DNA of 64,000 nt from Albimonas pacifica (GCF_900113695.1 NZ_FOQH01000014.1:39015-103014); one strand, 5' to 3'. Counted from the first letter of the stretch, positions 1 to 9,609 are shown. Translations and numbers: made by a program. The notes: generated from the letters alone by a model not told the origin.

Positions 1-543
1 CGGCCTCCTGCACCTGCGCGCAATGGAAATTCAGGTCCGGCTGCGCGGCGAGAAAGTTGTGCATGTAATATTGCTGGCGGGTGGTGTCCCACTCCCACGC
101 CGGCCCCCCGAAGATCGAGAGCCAGTTGTTCGGCGCCGTCCCGTCGGGCTTCGCGTCCGCCCAGACGTACCAGTCGGCCCGCGGCCCCTCGCGGCCCGAG
201 CGGCTTTCGACGAACCAGGGGTGCTGGTCGGAGGTGTGCGACAGCACCAGGTCGATGATCACCTTCAGGCCCAGGCCATGAGCCTCCTCGACCAGGGCGT
301 CGAAGTCGGCGTCGGTCCCGAACATCGGGTCGACCTCGGTGAAGCCCGACACGTCGTAGCCGAAGTCCTTCATCGGCGAGCGGTAGAAGGGCGTCAGCCA
401 CACCGCGTCCGCCCCCAGCTCGGCCACGTGGGGCAGGCGGGCGCGCACGCCGGAGAGATCCCCGATCCCGTTGCCGTCGCCGTCCTGGAAGGAGCGGACG
501 TAGATCTCGTAGATCACCGCGCCCCGCCACCAGTCGTCGCCGC

Positions 544-547
<4 letters not shown>
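1..547 (-). CDS. aglA: Alpha-glucosidase (GH13), N-terminal part only; 3' end lies outside the window
   Basis: The reverse strand reads MSGDDWWRGAVIYEIYVRSF, the typical start of a GH13 alpha-glucosidase (oligo-1,6-glucosidase/AglA type). It continues with GIGDLSGV, a GADAVWLTPFYRSP segment, the conserved region I motif DLVLSHTSDQHPWF and an NNWLSIFGGPAWEWD segment. About 182 residues are present; the catalytic Asp/Glu residues fall beyond the left edge. It should hydrolyse imported alpha-glucosides (maltose, sucrose, trehalose and similar) in the cytoplasm. Its ATG overlaps the stop of the upstream permease gene (ATGA), so it is the fourth gene of an agl operon with likely translational coupling. 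Only the partial length limits confidence. Confidence 0.9.
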
Positions 548-1415
<868 letters not shown>

Positions 1416-1419
<4 letters not shown>

Positions 1420-2402
1420 TTCCCGCTCCCCTCCAGGTCCAGCCGCGCCACGCGGATGTAGCCGATGGTGATCAGCGCGATGGTCAGGAACAGCATGGTC
1501 GAGGCGGCCGAGCCGTAGGCGAACTTGTCGAACTGAAACAGGTTCTGATAGGCGAGCACCGACATCGTCGTGGTCTCGTCGTTGTTGGGCGTCAGCACGT
1601 AGACGATGTCGAAGACCCGCAGCGCGTCCAGCCCGCGGAAGATCGTCGCCACGATCAACGCCGGCGCCACCAGCGGCAGGGTCACCTTCCAGAAGACCTT
1701 CACGGGGTTCACCCCGTCGATCTTCGCCGCTTCATAGATGTCGCGCGGGATCATCTGGAGCCCCGCCAGGATCAGCAGCGCCATGAACGGCGTGGTCTTC
1801 CAGATGTCGACCAGCATCACCGCGATCATCGCCGTGTCGCTAGACGCGATCCACGCCACAGGCCGGTCGATCAGGCCGAGCGTCATGCCGAGGTCGTTGA
1901 TCACCCCGAACTGGTCGTTGAGCATCCAGCCCCACATCCGCGCCGAGACGATGGTCGGGATCGCCCAGGGGATCAGCACGGCGGCGCGCACCCAGCCGCG
2001 GCCCGCGAACTCCTGGTTCAGGACCAGCGCGATGGCCATGCCCAGCACGGTCTCGACCGAGACGGTGACCAGCGCGAAGCGCACGGTGTTCCAGACCGCA
2101 TTCCACCAGTCGGCGGAGGCGAGCAGCCCGAACCACTCGCCGTCCCCGTCGCCGTAATCGAACCACTCGAGGTAATTCTTCAGCCCGTACCACTGCGCGC
2201 CGGGCAGATCGCTCAGCGAGGCGTCGGTGAGGCTGAACCAGATGGTGCGGAACAGCGGCCAGCCCGCCACGAAGGCCAGCACCGCCAGCATCGGCAGCAG
2301 GAACAGCGCCGCCGAGCGCAGCCGCTGCGCCCGCAGGCGCGAGCGGCCAGGCGGGGTCCTGGGGGCGGGCGGCCCGCCCCCGTCCTTGGCGCGATCGGTC
2401 AC
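1416..2402 (-). CDS. aglF: Alpha-glucoside ABC transporter permease AglF
   Basis: A 328-residue MalF-type sugar ABC permease. A basic, proline-rich N terminus (about 30 residues) precedes the first membrane helix. The EAA loop is at about residues 225-245 (YEAAKIDGVNPVKVFWKVTL), followed by the conserved DALRVFDIVYVLTP segment. It forms the heterodimeric channel with AglG. The gene begins 10 bp after the binding-protein gene and overlaps aglG by four bases. A long G/C-rich stretch near its start makes the N-terminal extension uncertain, but no better internal start is evident. Confidence 0.92.
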
Positions 2403-2412
2403 GCGGACGGCC

Positions 2413-3672
2413 TTACCAGCCCGACCCCTTGATCCGCTCGAGCCGCGCCGCCAGGCGCTTCAGGCTCGCGGCCCCCGGGCGCTCGCCCGAGAGGGTCGCA
2501 TGCACCGCGTCCCAGAACTCGTTCGAGACCTCGTTGTAGGCGCTCTTGGTGGGCGCGGACGGCCGGGGCACGGTGTTGAGGAAGATCTCCTTCCACTGCG
2601 GGATCGAGGGCTGGGCTTCGGCGATCTCGGGATCCTCGTAGAGCGCCTCGATGGTGGGCAGGCGGGTGATCTCGATGGCGCGGGTCTTCTGCGCCTCCTC
2701 GCCGGTGAGGAACATCACCAGCTCGATGGCGGCCTCCTGGTTCTCGGAATAGGCCGACACCGCCAGGTTCCAGCCGCCCAGCGTGGCGGCCGAGCCCGCG
2801 CCGCCCGAGGGCAGGGGGGCGATGGCGAACTTGTCCTTCACCGCCGAATCCTCGCCCTGGCCGAGCGCCCAGGCGTAGGGCCAGTTGCGCATGAAGGCGG
2901 CGTTGCCGGTCTGCCAGACGCCGCGGCTCTCCTCCTCCTTGTAGGCGAGCACGCCCTGGGGGGAGATCGTGCCGATCCAGCCCGCGGCGACGTCCAGCGC
3001 CTCGGCCGCCTCGGGGTTGTCGATGGAGATGGTTCCGTCCGGCTCCACGATCTGGCCGCCGCCGTGGGACATCACCCACTCCAGCGCGTCGCAGGTCAGG
3101 CCCTCGTAGGCGGCGCCCTGGAAGACGAAGCCGTGGAAGTCCGAGGCGCCCTCGCCGCGCTCGCCGTCCTGGATGGCCTTGGCCTGCTCGGCCATCTCCT
3201 CCCAGGTCTGCGGGGGCTCGAAGCCGTATTTCTCCATCAGGTCGGTGCGATAGAACAGGGCGGGGGCGTCCGAGAACATCGGCATCGCCACCAGCTTCCC
3301 CTCGACCGTCTGGGACTGGATGATCGAATCGAAGTGTTTTTCGACTTCACCCTCGGCGGCGGCGGAGAGGTCGACGAAATGGCTCGCGAGCTGCGGCGCC
3401 CAGACGACGTCGGTGCGGTAGACGTCGATGTCCGAATTCCCCGCCGACAGCCACAGCCGGTACTGGGCGAACTGGTCGGTGGTCGAGGAGGGCATCTCCA
3501 CGATCTCGACCGTGTGCCCGGTCATCTCCTCGAACTTGTCGAGGTTCATCCGCAGCACCTCGTTGTCGCGGCCCACGGGGCCGGAGACGATCGAGAGCTC
3601 CGCGGCGAAGGCGGGACTGGTCAGCGCGACGAGCGCGGTCGCCAGCGCGAAGGGACGGATGGGGCGGCTCAT
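2413..3672 (-). CDS. aglE: Alpha-glucoside ABC transporter periplasmic binding protein AglE
   Basis: A family 1 extracellular solute-binding protein of 419 residues that delivers alpha-glucosides to AglFG. The reading frame is open further upstream, but the ATG at 3672 is preceded by a strong AGGAGG (revcomp of 3682-3687) and starts a clean Sec signal peptide (MSRPIRPFALATALVALTS), with likely cleavage after AFA. The mature protein has the sugar-binding fold pattern, including DIDVYRTDVVWAPQLA and AFMRNWPYAW segments. It is the first gene of the agl operon; strong translation of the binding protein relative to the permeases is usual. No AglR-type LacI regulator gene lies beside it in this window. 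Confidence 0.93.
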   Translation of the reverse strand: MSRPIRPFALATALVALTSPAFAAELSIVSGPVGRDNEVLRMNLDKFEEMTGHTVEIVEMPSSTTDQFAQYRLWLSAGNSDIDVYRTDVVWAPQLASHFVDLSAAAEGEVEKHFDSIIQSQTVEGKLVAMPMFSDAPALFYRTDLMEKYGFEPPQTWEEMAEQAKAIQDGERGEGASDFHGFVFQGAAYEGLTCDALEWVMSHGGGQIVEPDGTISIDNPEAAEALDVAAGWIGTISPQGVLAYKEEESRGVWQTGNAAFMRNWPYAWALGQGEDSAVKDKFAIAPLPSGGAGSAATLGGWNLAVSAYSENQEAAIELVMFLTGEEAQKTRAIEITRLPTIEALYEDPEIAEAQPSIPQWKEIFLNTVPRPSAPTKSAYNEVSNEFWDAVHATLSGERPGAASLKRLAARLERIKGSGW

Positions 3673-3777
3673 GCGGCGGGTCCTCCTGACGGCGGGGCGT
3701 CGGGTCGGGCCGGCGCTCCTGTCCAGATCTCGAGTCACGACGGGCCCGGCCCGAAGGGATCTCCGCCCCGGCGCCGC

Positions 3778-3826
3778 CGCGCATGTGCAATGCGCGTAAA
3801 CATGAAGGCCCGCCCGGCGATGTCAA
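3778..3826 (-). promoter_or_regulatory. Candidate promoter and overlapping operator of the agl operon
   Basis: On the minus strand a perfect -35 hexamer TTGACA (3826-3821) is followed, after 17-18 bp, by a weak -10-like ATGTTTA (3803-3797). Immediately downstream, over the expected start site, is a perfect inverted repeat with 7-bp arms, CGCGCAT-gtgca-ATGCGCG (3778-3796). A palindrome at this place is the usual position for a repressor such as a LacI-family AglR. It would leave a leader of about 110 nt before aglE. The palindrome and hexamers are seen directly; their function is inferred. Confidence 0.45.
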
Positions 3827-4301
3827 ACCGCCCTCTGCAAGAGCATCCCGGCAGGCGGCGCCCGCAATATGGGCGCAGGCCAGCGGCGGAAAGGCTTCCG
3901 CGCTGATTCCGGGGTTTCCGTCTGACGGGGAGGTTTCCGCGAAATGGGATCAGGGCGGGAGCCGCAGGCGCAGGCGCGCTCGGCCGGTTCGCGGGTCGGA
4001 CGGCCCTGCGGGAGGGGCGACGCCGCCGTGCGGCCTTCGCCGACCGCCCCGGCGCCGTCATCGGCCCGGGCAGGTCCTGGGAGACTCGGCCCCGGCCGGG
4101 GCCGCGCGCGTCCCGGACGCCGCCAGGGTCGTCCCGAAAAGAAAAGCGCCGGCCGGGCGCTGGGCCCGTCCGGCGATGGGCGGATCGGCCGGTCCGGCAG
4201 GTGCGGCCAGGGAGGGAGGTCCCGAAGCCGCCCGGTCCGAGCGTCGCGACTGCACAGGGAGGAGCAGGCGCTTTGCGATCCGTTGGTTCCCTTACTAACT
4301 C
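3827..4301. other. Intergenic region without a recognisable gene
   Basis: This GC-rich stretch separates the leftward agl operon from the rightward esterase gene. Long frames exist on both strands, but they are proline/arginine/alanine-rich, lack ribosome-binding sites and match nothing I recognise. I see no clear promoter except the one described for agl. Confidence 0.5.
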
Positions 4302-4307
4302 CCGACC

Positions 4308-4323
4308 GACCGCCCGGCAAGTG
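4308..4323 (+). promoter_or_regulatory. Candidate shared operator motif (copy 1 of 3)
   Basis: GACCGCCCGGCAAGTG lies about 95 bp upstream of the esterase start. Its core, CCGCYCGRCAAG, recurs only upstream of the acyl-CoA dehydrogenase (9598-9609) and the ETF-QO gene (27588-27599) among the intergenic regions I checked by eye. It follows CTTACTAACTCCC, which adds to an operator-like look. A TetR-type fatty-acid/acyl-CoA regulator would fit the gene set, but no regulator is identified. Confidence 0.35.
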
Positions 4324-4417
4324 TTCTTGACGCGTCCTTCGACCGCAGCGCACCTTGCGCCCGACAGACGGCGGACGCCCCCGCGATCCGCCCGCCGCGA
4401 TGGGAGGAGACCCCGCC

Positions 4418-5347
4418 ATGCCCCTGCATCCGTTCATCGAGGTCATGCTCGAGAGGCTCGCCCAGATGCCCGGCCTCTCGGACCAGCCGCCCGAGGCCGG
4501 CCGCGCCCAGATCGCCGCCGGCCGCGAGGCGGTGGGCGAGGGGCCGCGGATGCACGAGGCGCGCGACCTTTCCATCCCCACCCGCGGCGGGGAGATCCCG
4601 GGCCGCCTGCTGGTCCCCGCGGCCGAGCCCGGGGGGCTGGTGGTCTATCTCCACGGCGGCGGCTGGGTGCTGGCCGACATCGACGACTTCGACGCCCTGG
4701 GCCGGCAGCTCGCCAGCGACAGCGGCTGCGCGGTGCTGATGGTCGACTATCGCCTGGCGCCCGAGCACCCGTTCCCCGCCCCGCTGGAGGACGCCGAGGA
4801 CGGGGTGCTCCACGGGGCCGAGCTCGCCCGGACCGCCTTCGCGCGGCCCCTGCCGCTGGCGGTGGCCGGCGACAGCGCGGGCGCCAACCTCGCCACCATC
4901 GCCGCCCGGCGGCTGAAGGGGCGGGTCGAGATCGCCCTCCAGGCGCTGATCTACCCGGTGACCGACTGCGACTTCGAGCGGCCCTCCTACCGCGAGCGTT
5001 CGGAGGGGATGCCCCTCAAGCGCAAGGACATGGAGTGGTTCTTCGCCCACTACGCGCCGCCCGAGGCCTGGGCCACGCCCGACATCTCTCCGCTGCGGGC
5101 GAGGGACCTCTCGGGCCTGCCGCCGGCGGTGGTGACGCTCGCCGAATACGACGTGCTGCGCGACGAGGGGCTGGCCTACGCCCGGGCGCTGGAGGCCGCG
5201 GGGGTGCCCGTCACCCTGCGCGAGGCGCCCGGGCTGACCCACGGCTTCATCCGGCTGCACAACCTCTGCGCGCCGGTGGCCGAGGAGCTCGCCGCGATCG
5301 GCCGCGACATCGCCCGCGCCTGCGAGGCCGCCCGCGCCGAGGCCTGA
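4418..5347 (+). CDS. Alpha/beta hydrolase (HSL/BD-FAE-type esterase)
   Basis: A 309-residue cytoplasmic esterase of the hormone-sensitive-lipase family. The oxyanion-hole motif HGGGW (within VYLHGGGWVL) precedes the nucleophile motif GDSAG (VAGDSAGANLA). The second acidic residue is in the YDVLRDEG segment and the catalytic His in GLTHGF near the C terminus. The start is set by GGGAGGAG eight bases upstream of the ATG; an in-frame upstream ATG has no such site. It should hydrolyse short-chain acyl esters; the natural substrate is unknown. It stands alone between agl and a metallo-hydrolase gene, with a candidate operator motif upstream. Confidence 0.88.
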   Translation: MPLHPFIEVMLERLAQMPGLSDQPPEAGRAQIAAGREAVGEGPRMHEARDLSIPTRGGEIPGRLLVPAAEPGGLVVYLHGGGWVLADIDDFDALGRQLASDSGCAVLMVDYRLAPEHPFPAPLEDAEDGVLHGAELARTAFARPLPLAVAGDSAGANLATIAARRLKGRVEIALQALIYPVTDCDFERPSYRERSEGMPLKRKDMEWFFAHYAPPEAWATPDISPLRARDLSGLPPAVVTLAEYDVLRDEGLAYARALEAAGVPVTLREAPGLTHGFIRLHNLCAPVAEELAAIGRDIARACEAARAEA

Positions 5348-5470
5348 GGCCCCGCAGGACGCGGGGCCCGCCTCGCGTCCTGCGCTCACGTCCATTTCAA
5401 TTGCCCTAGCGGCGCAACGCTCCAAGTTGCGGGTCGCGGGAACACGCCCGCGATCATGAGGGAGATCGAG

Positions 5471-6238
5471 ATGGACCGCACGCGGCGCGAAGCGATGAAG
5501 CTGGGGGCGGCGGCGCTCGCAGGGATCGGCACGATCGGGATCATGCCCTGGCGGGCCAGGGCCGCCGGCGACGCCTACGCCACCGACGGGGGCGAAATCG
5601 GCATCCACCCGGTCGCGCACGCCTCCTTGGTGATGACCACGCCCGGCCCGGTGATCTACGTCGATCCGGTCGGCGACCCCTCCGCCTACGCCGACTTCCC
5701 CGACGCGGACGTGATCCTGATCACCCACCAGCATGGCGACCACTACGCGCCCGAGACGCTGGCGGCGCTGGCCGCCCACAACGGCGCCCGGCTGATCGTG
5801 AACCCCGCGGTGATGGAGATGCTGCCCGCCGACCTGAAGACCCGCGCCACCGCGGTCGCCAACGGCGAGACGGCGGACGCCGCCGGCATCCCCTTGCGCG
5901 CCATCCCCGCCTACAACACCACCGAAGGGCGGCTGCAGTATCACCCCAAGGGCCGGGACAACGGCTATGTCCTCGAGATCGACGGCAAGACCGTCTACAT
6001 CGCCGGCGACACCGAGGACATTCCCGAGATGCGCGCCCTGACCGGCATCGACATCGCCTTCGTGCCCTTCAACCTGCCCTACACGATGACCGAGGAGCAG
6101 GCCGCCTCGGCAGTCGCCGAGTTCAGGCCGGCGGTGGTCTATCCCTACCACTACCGCGACTCCGACCTCGACAAGTTCGAGACCGCCCTGAAGGCCGCCG
6201 CCGACGGGGTCGAGGTGGTCCGCGGCCCCTGGTACTGA
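5471..6238 (+). CDS. Tat-exported MBL-fold metallo-hydrolase
   Basis: The protein (255 residues from this start) opens with MDRTRREAMKLGAAALAG, a twin-arginine signal whose hydrophobic stretch ends near ARA-AGD, so it probably acts folded in the periplasm. The metallo-beta-lactamase signature THQHGDHY is present, followed by a second His/Asp site in YIAGDTEDI and a late YPYHYRDSD. This matches the UlaG/L-ascorbate-lactonase-like branch of the superfamily ('Zn-dependent hydrolase'). I chose the second ATG because GGGAG sits 8 bp upstream; an ATG 15 bp earlier is possible. The substrate is unknown. Confidence 0.85.
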   Translation: MDRTRREAMKLGAAALAGIGTIGIMPWRARAAGDAYATDGGEIGIHPVAHASLVMTTPGPVIYVDPVGDPSAYADFPDADVILITHQHGDHYAPETLAALAAHNGARLIVNPAVMEMLPADLKTRATAVANGETADAAGIPLRAIPAYNTTEGRLQYHPKGRDNGYVLEIDGKTVYIAGDTEDIPEMRALTGIDIAFVPFNLPYTMTEEQAASAVAEFRPAVVYPYHYRDSDLDKFETALKAAADGVEVVRGPWY

Positions 6239-6278
6239 GCCCGGGCGCCCGGCCTCCGGGCGCCCCGCAGAGCGACGA

Positions 6279-6310
6279 GGCGCGCCCCCTCCGGGGCGCG
6301 CCTTTGCTTT
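6279..6310. terminator. Stem-loop terminator between convergent genes
   Basis: A 10-bp perfect stem, GGCGCGCCCC-ctcc-GGGGCGCGCC, is followed on the plus strand by TTTGCTTT. It would end the metallo-hydrolase transcript and may also serve the converging lysR gene. Confidence 0.7.
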
Positions 6311-6341
6311 CGGGCGGGCGGGGCCGCCGGCGCCGGCGCGC

Positions 6342-7229
6342 TCAGGCCAGACCGGCGAAGCAGCTCTTCGCCCAGTCCAGGAACGCCTCCAGCCGGCGGG
6401 AGACGAAGCGGTCGCCGGCGTGCAGGGCGTTGAGCGGCATCGCCTCGGGCGGCGAGCCGGGCAGCACCTCCACCAGCGCGCCGCGGGCGAGATCCTCGGC
6501 GAAGCGGTAGCGCGGCGCCTGCACCAGCCCCAGCCCCTGCAGCGCCAGCGCCGCGGCGGTGTCGGAGTTGTCGGTGGCCACCGTCGCGGGCAGGGCGCGG
6601 GTGCAGGTCCTGCCGTCCACCACGAACTCCAGCGGCAGCACGTCCCCGGTGCGCGAGGAGACGAAGCCCACCATGCGGTGCCCCTCCAGGTCGTCGACAT
6701 GGCGCGGCGTGCCGTGCCGCGCGAGGTAGGCGGGGCTCGCGCAGGTGATCTCGGGCAGCTCCCCCAGCCGGCGCATCCGCAGGCTGCTGTCCTGCGGCCG
6801 CCCCGCCCGGATCGCGCAGTCCACGCCCTCGCGCACGATGTCGGCCAGCCGGTCGCCCTGCGAGAACGACAGGGTCAGGTTCGGGTGGCGGGCCAGGAAC
6901 TCCGGCAGGCGCGGCGCCAGGAAGGTCCGCGTCAGCAGCCCCGGCGCCTCGATGCGCAGGTGTCCCGAGGGGCTGCCGGCGAAGCGGCCCAGCGCGTCCT
7001 CCACCTCGGCCAGGATCCGGCGGGCGCGGCGGTGGAACTCCACCCCCTCGGGCGTCGGGGCCACGTGGCGGGTGGTGCGGGCGAGCAGGCGCACGCCGGT
7101 CTCGCGCTCCAGCGCCTGGATCGCCTGGGTGGCCGAGGACCGCGCCACCCGCAGCTCCCGCGCCGCGCGGGCGAAGCTGCCGCCCTCCACGATGCGGACG
7201 AAAAGTTCGAGGCGGTCGAGACGGTCCAT
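6342..7229 (-). CDS. LysR-family transcriptional regulator
   Basis: A 295-residue LysR-type regulator. The N-terminal winged HTH (about residues 1-60) includes FVRIVEGGSFARAARELRVARSSATQAI and LLARTTRHVAPTPEG. The rest is the periplasmic-binding-like effector domain. It is transcribed divergently from an SDR and a tautomerase gene across a 103-bp gap that holds two LysR-type inverted repeats. This arrangement implies it controls those two genes and itself. The inducer is unknown. Confidence 0.92.
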   Translation of the reverse strand: MDRLDRLELFVRIVEGGSFARAARELRVARSSATQAIQALERETGVRLLARTTRHVAPTPEGVEFHRRARRILAEVEDALGRFAGSPSGHLRIEAPGLLTRTFLAPRLPEFLARHPNLTLSFSQGDRLADIVREGVDCAIRAGRPQDSSLRMRRLGELPEITCASPAYLARHGTPRHVDDLEGHRMVGFVSSRTGDVLPLEFVVDGRTCTRALPATVATDNSDTAAALALQGLGLVQAPRYRFAEDLARGALVEVLPGSPPEAMPLNALHAGDRFVSRRLEAFLDWAKSCFAGLA

Positions 7230-7237
7230 GCCCGATC

Positions 7238-7279
7238 ATTCGCCTGAGCCGAATTATGATGTCAATCCTGAGCGGATTG
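7238..7279. promoter_or_regulatory. Twin LysR-type operator candidates
   Basis: Two 17-bp dyads share the central CCTGAGC or its CTGAGC core. ATTCG-cctgagc-CGAAT lies at 7238-7254 and CAATCC-tgagc-GGATTG at 7263-7279; both arms are perfect, and the first fits the T-N11-A LysR box. Their centres are 25 bp apart. They sit in the lysR/SDR divergent gap. Confidence 0.6.
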
Positions 7280-7332
7280 TTCCGCATGAGCCGCCGGGCC
7301 AGATCTCCCCCCAAGGCAGCAAGGAGCATCCC

Positions 7333-8070
7333 ATGACGCATCGCCAGCCCGTCGCCCTCGTCACCGGCGCCTCCCGCGGGATCGGGGCCGAGATCGCCCG
7401 CCGGCTCGCCGCCGACGGCTTCGCCGTGGCCGTCCACTACGTCCGCTCGTCCCGCGCCGCCGAGGCGGTGGCCGCCGAGATCCGCGCGGCCGGCGGCCGG
7501 GCCGAGCCGGTGCAGGCCGACCTCGCCGACCCCGCCGCCGCCGCGGCCCTGTTCGCGGCCGCCGAGGCCGCGCTCGGCCCCGTCCACGTGCTGGTCGCCA
7601 ACGCCGGCATGATGGCGCTGTCGCCGCTGGAGGCGCTCTCCGACGCCGATCTCGAGGCCCAGCTCGCCCTCAACCTCGCCGCCCCCCTGCGCCTGATGCG
7701 CGAGGCGGCGCGGCGCCTGCCGCGGGGCGGGCGCATCGTCGCGCTCTCCTCCTCCGTGGTGGGGCTGAGCCAGCCCGGCTACGGCGTCTATGCGGCCACC
7801 AAGGCGGGGCTCGAGGCCGCGACCCGCGTGCTCGCCAAGGAGCTGGGGCCGAAGGGGATCGCGGTGAACGCGGTCGCCCCCGGCCCGGTCGCGACCGAGC
7901 TGTTCCTCGAGGGCAAGAGCGACGAGCTCGTCGCCCGCATCGCCGCCATGAACCCCGCCGGGCGCCTCGGGGCGCCCGGCGACATCGCCCCGGTCGTGGC
8001 CTTCCTCGCCGGGCCCGACGCCGCCTGGATCAGCGGCCAGACGATCCGCGCCAACGGCGGCGTGGTCTGA
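7333..8070 (+). CDS. SDR-family oxidoreductase
   Basis: A classical short-chain dehydrogenase/reductase of 245 residues. The NAD(P)-binding TGASRGIG motif is at about residues 11-18, VANAG follows, and the active site Ser (ALSSS) and Tyr/Lys (YGVYAATKAG) are intact. The C-terminal ISGQTIRANGGVV is typical. An AAGGAG sits 7 bp before the ATG. It probably reduces or oxidises a small carbonyl/alcohol. It is co-directional with a tautomerase gene 29 bp downstream and divergent from a LysR regulator, so the three look like one small catabolic or detoxification unit. Confidence 0.9.
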   Translation: MTHRQPVALVTGASRGIGAEIARRLAADGFAVAVHYVRSSRAAEAVAAEIRAAGGRAEPVQADLADPAAAAALFAAAEAALGPVHVLVANAGMMALSPLEALSDADLEAQLALNLAAPLRLMREAARRLPRGGRIVALSSSVVGLSQPGYGVYAATKAGLEAATRVLAKELGPKGIAVNAVAPGPVATELFLEGKSDELVARIAAMNPAGRLGAPGDIAPVVAFLAGPDAAWISGQTIRANGGVV

Positions 8071-8099
8071 CCGCCGCCCCCCTCCCAAGGAGACGCCCC

Positions 8100-8309
8100 A
8101 TGCCCTTCGTGAACATCAAGACCCCCGAGGCGGCGCTCAGCGCCGAGCAGAAGGCCGAGATCGGCCGGCGGGTGACCGCGCTGATGGTCGAATACTTCTC
8201 CGAGGCCGCCCGCCCGCACACCATGGTCCTGATCGAGGAGGTGAAGGACGGCGGCTACTATCGCGCCGACGAGACCTTCGTGATCCCCGGCCCCTGGCGC
8301 GCCGGCTGA
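8100..8309 (+). CDS. 4-oxalocrotonate tautomerase-family protein
   Basis: A 69-residue protein starting MPFVNIKTPE. Removal of Met would expose the catalytic Pro1 typical of the tautomerase superfamily. The helix after residue 15 (SAEQKAEIGRRVTALMVEYF) and the VLIEEVKDGGYYRADE strand fit the fold. It follows the SDR in the same transcript, with AAGGAGAC upstream. The substrate is unknown; a keto/enol intermediate of the SDR is an attractive guess. Confidence 0.87.
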   Translation: MPFVNIKTPEAALSAEQKAEIGRRVTALMVEYFSEAARPHTMVLIEEVKDGGYYRADETFVIPGPWRAG

Positions 8310-8343
8310 GCCGGGGGCCCGGCCGGCGCCCGCAGGTGAAGAA

Positions 8344-8372
8344 CCCGCCGGCCGGCCGCCCCGGCCGGCGGG
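8344..8372. terminator. Stem-loop terminator between convergent genes
   Basis: A perfect 12-bp stem (CCCGCCGGCCGG / CCGGCCGGCGGG) with a 5-nt loop lies between the tautomerase stop and the end of the acyl-CoA dehydrogenase gene. There is no T-tract on either side, so it may also be a 3'-end protecting hairpin. Confidence 0.5.
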
Positions 8373-8382
8373 CCCGCCTGTC

Positions 8383-9516
8383 TCAGCGCCCTGAAAGCCG
8401 CCCGATCCGCTCCAGCATGATCTCGGTCGAGCCGTCGGCGAAGCTCGCGGCCTGCATCCCGGCCATGTGGCGGGCGAACATCGAGCGCTCTCCCAGCCCC
8501 GAGGCGCCGTGGGCGTGCAGCAGCTCCGGCACCCAGCGGTTCGCGAGCTGGATGCCCACGTATTTCGCCTGCGCGGCGATGAGCTGGGTGTCCTCGCCGG
8601 CCGAATGCGCGGCCTCGGCCTTGCGCACCAGGGCGCGGGCGGCCGCGAGCTCCGCCTCCGCCGCGGCGAGCCGCCAGCGCCAGCCCTGCTTCGCCTCCAG
8701 CGCCGCGCCGAAGAGCGGCCGGGACCGCCCGTAGGCGGCGGCCGAATCCAGCCCCGCGTCGACCATGCCCAGGCACATCGCCGCCACGTAGATCCGCGCG
8801 CCGTTGATCTCGGTCAGGATCTGCTTGAAGGCCGTGCCGGGCTGCGAGATCACCGCCTCCGGCGGCGCCTCGTAATTCTCCAGCCGGTAGCCGCCCAGGC
8901 CGTTGGCGAAGATCCCCCAGCTGCCCGAGCCCTCGACGCGCGCGAACCCCGGCTTCTCCGCCTGCACGAGGAAGGCGGCGATGCCCGCGGCGTCGCCGAT
9001 CTCCCCCGTCTGCGCGAAGCAGATCGAGGTCGAGGCGTGCTGCGCGTTGGTGATCCAGGCCTTCTCGCCGTTCAGCACCCACGAGCCGTCGTCGCGCAGC
9101 CGCGCCGTGGTGCGGATCGCGGCGAAGTCGGAGCCCGCGCCCGGCTCGGTCAGCGCCGCGCAGCCGGTGGCCTCGCCGCGCAGCATGGGCGCGACGCGGC
9201 TCTGCGCCAGCGGGTTGTCGGTCAGCCGCGCCAGCCGCCAGGCGGTGTTGTGGGTGTTCAGGATCGCCATCGAGAAGCCGAAGCAGGCGCGGGCGAACTG
9301 CTCGGCGATCTCCGACTTGCACGCGAAGGAGAGGCCCAGGCCCCCCAGCGCCTCGGGCACCTGGATGCCGGCGAAGCCCGCCTCGGCGGCCAGGCGCAGG
9401 GCGTCGAGGTCTGCGCGCCGCTCGCGCTCGCAGGCTTCGGCGGCGGGGACCAGCACGTCGTCGGCGAAGGCGCGCGCCTTCGCCACCAGCGCCTGCTCGG
9501 CTGCGGTCAGGGTCAT
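8383..9516 (-). CDS. Acyl-CoA dehydrogenase
   Basis: A 377-residue FAD-dependent acyl-CoA dehydrogenase. The FAD/substrate signature ALTEPGAGSDF is near residues 121-131, WVLNGEKAWITNA follows, and the C-terminal signature ADGSTEIMLERIGR is present. It would oxidise an acyl-CoA to the enoyl-CoA and pass electrons via ETF to the ETF-quinone oxidoreductase, whose gene lies at 25.8-27.4 kb. Chain-length or branched-chain specificity cannot be read. It is monocistronic and shares an upstream motif with the esterase and ETF-QO genes. Confidence 0.92.
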   Translation of the reverse strand: MTLTAAEQALVAKARAFADDVLVPAAEACERERRADLDALRLAAEAGFAGIQVPEALGGLGLSFACKSEIAEQFARACFGFSMAILNTHNTAWRLARLTDNPLAQSRVAPMLRGEATGCAALTEPGAGSDFAAIRTTARLRDDGSWVLNGEKAWITNAQHASTSICFAQTGEIGDAAGIAAFLVQAEKPGFARVEGSGSWGIFANGLGGYRLENYEAPPEAVISQPGTAFKQILTEINGARIYVAAMCLGMVDAGLDSAAAYGRSRPLFGAALEAKQGWRWRLAAAEAELAAARALVRKAEAAHSAGEDTQLIAAQAKYVGIQLANRWVPELLHAHGASGLGERSMFARHMAGMQAASFADGSTEIMLERIGRLSGR

Positions 9517-9595
9517 CGCTCATCCTCCCAAGTTGCGCGCAGAGGCGCCTGTTGGAGGCCGCCGGGCGGCCCCGCGCGCAGCCTAGGCGCCGACC

Positions 9596-9609
9596 GGCCG
9601 CCCGACAAG
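9596..9609 (-). promoter_or_regulatory. Candidate shared operator motif (copy 2 of 3)
   Basis: GGCCGCCCGACAAG lies 80 bp upstream of the acyl-CoA dehydrogenase start. It matches the core CCGCYCGRCAAG found upstream of the esterase and ETF-QO genes. Assignment to an acyl-CoA-responsive regulator is inferred. Confidence 0.35.

Noticed and set aside
3823..4581. Overlapping frames between the agl operon and the esterase gene
   Set aside because: No ribosome-binding sites, no domains and composition biased to Arg/Pro/Ala on both strands.
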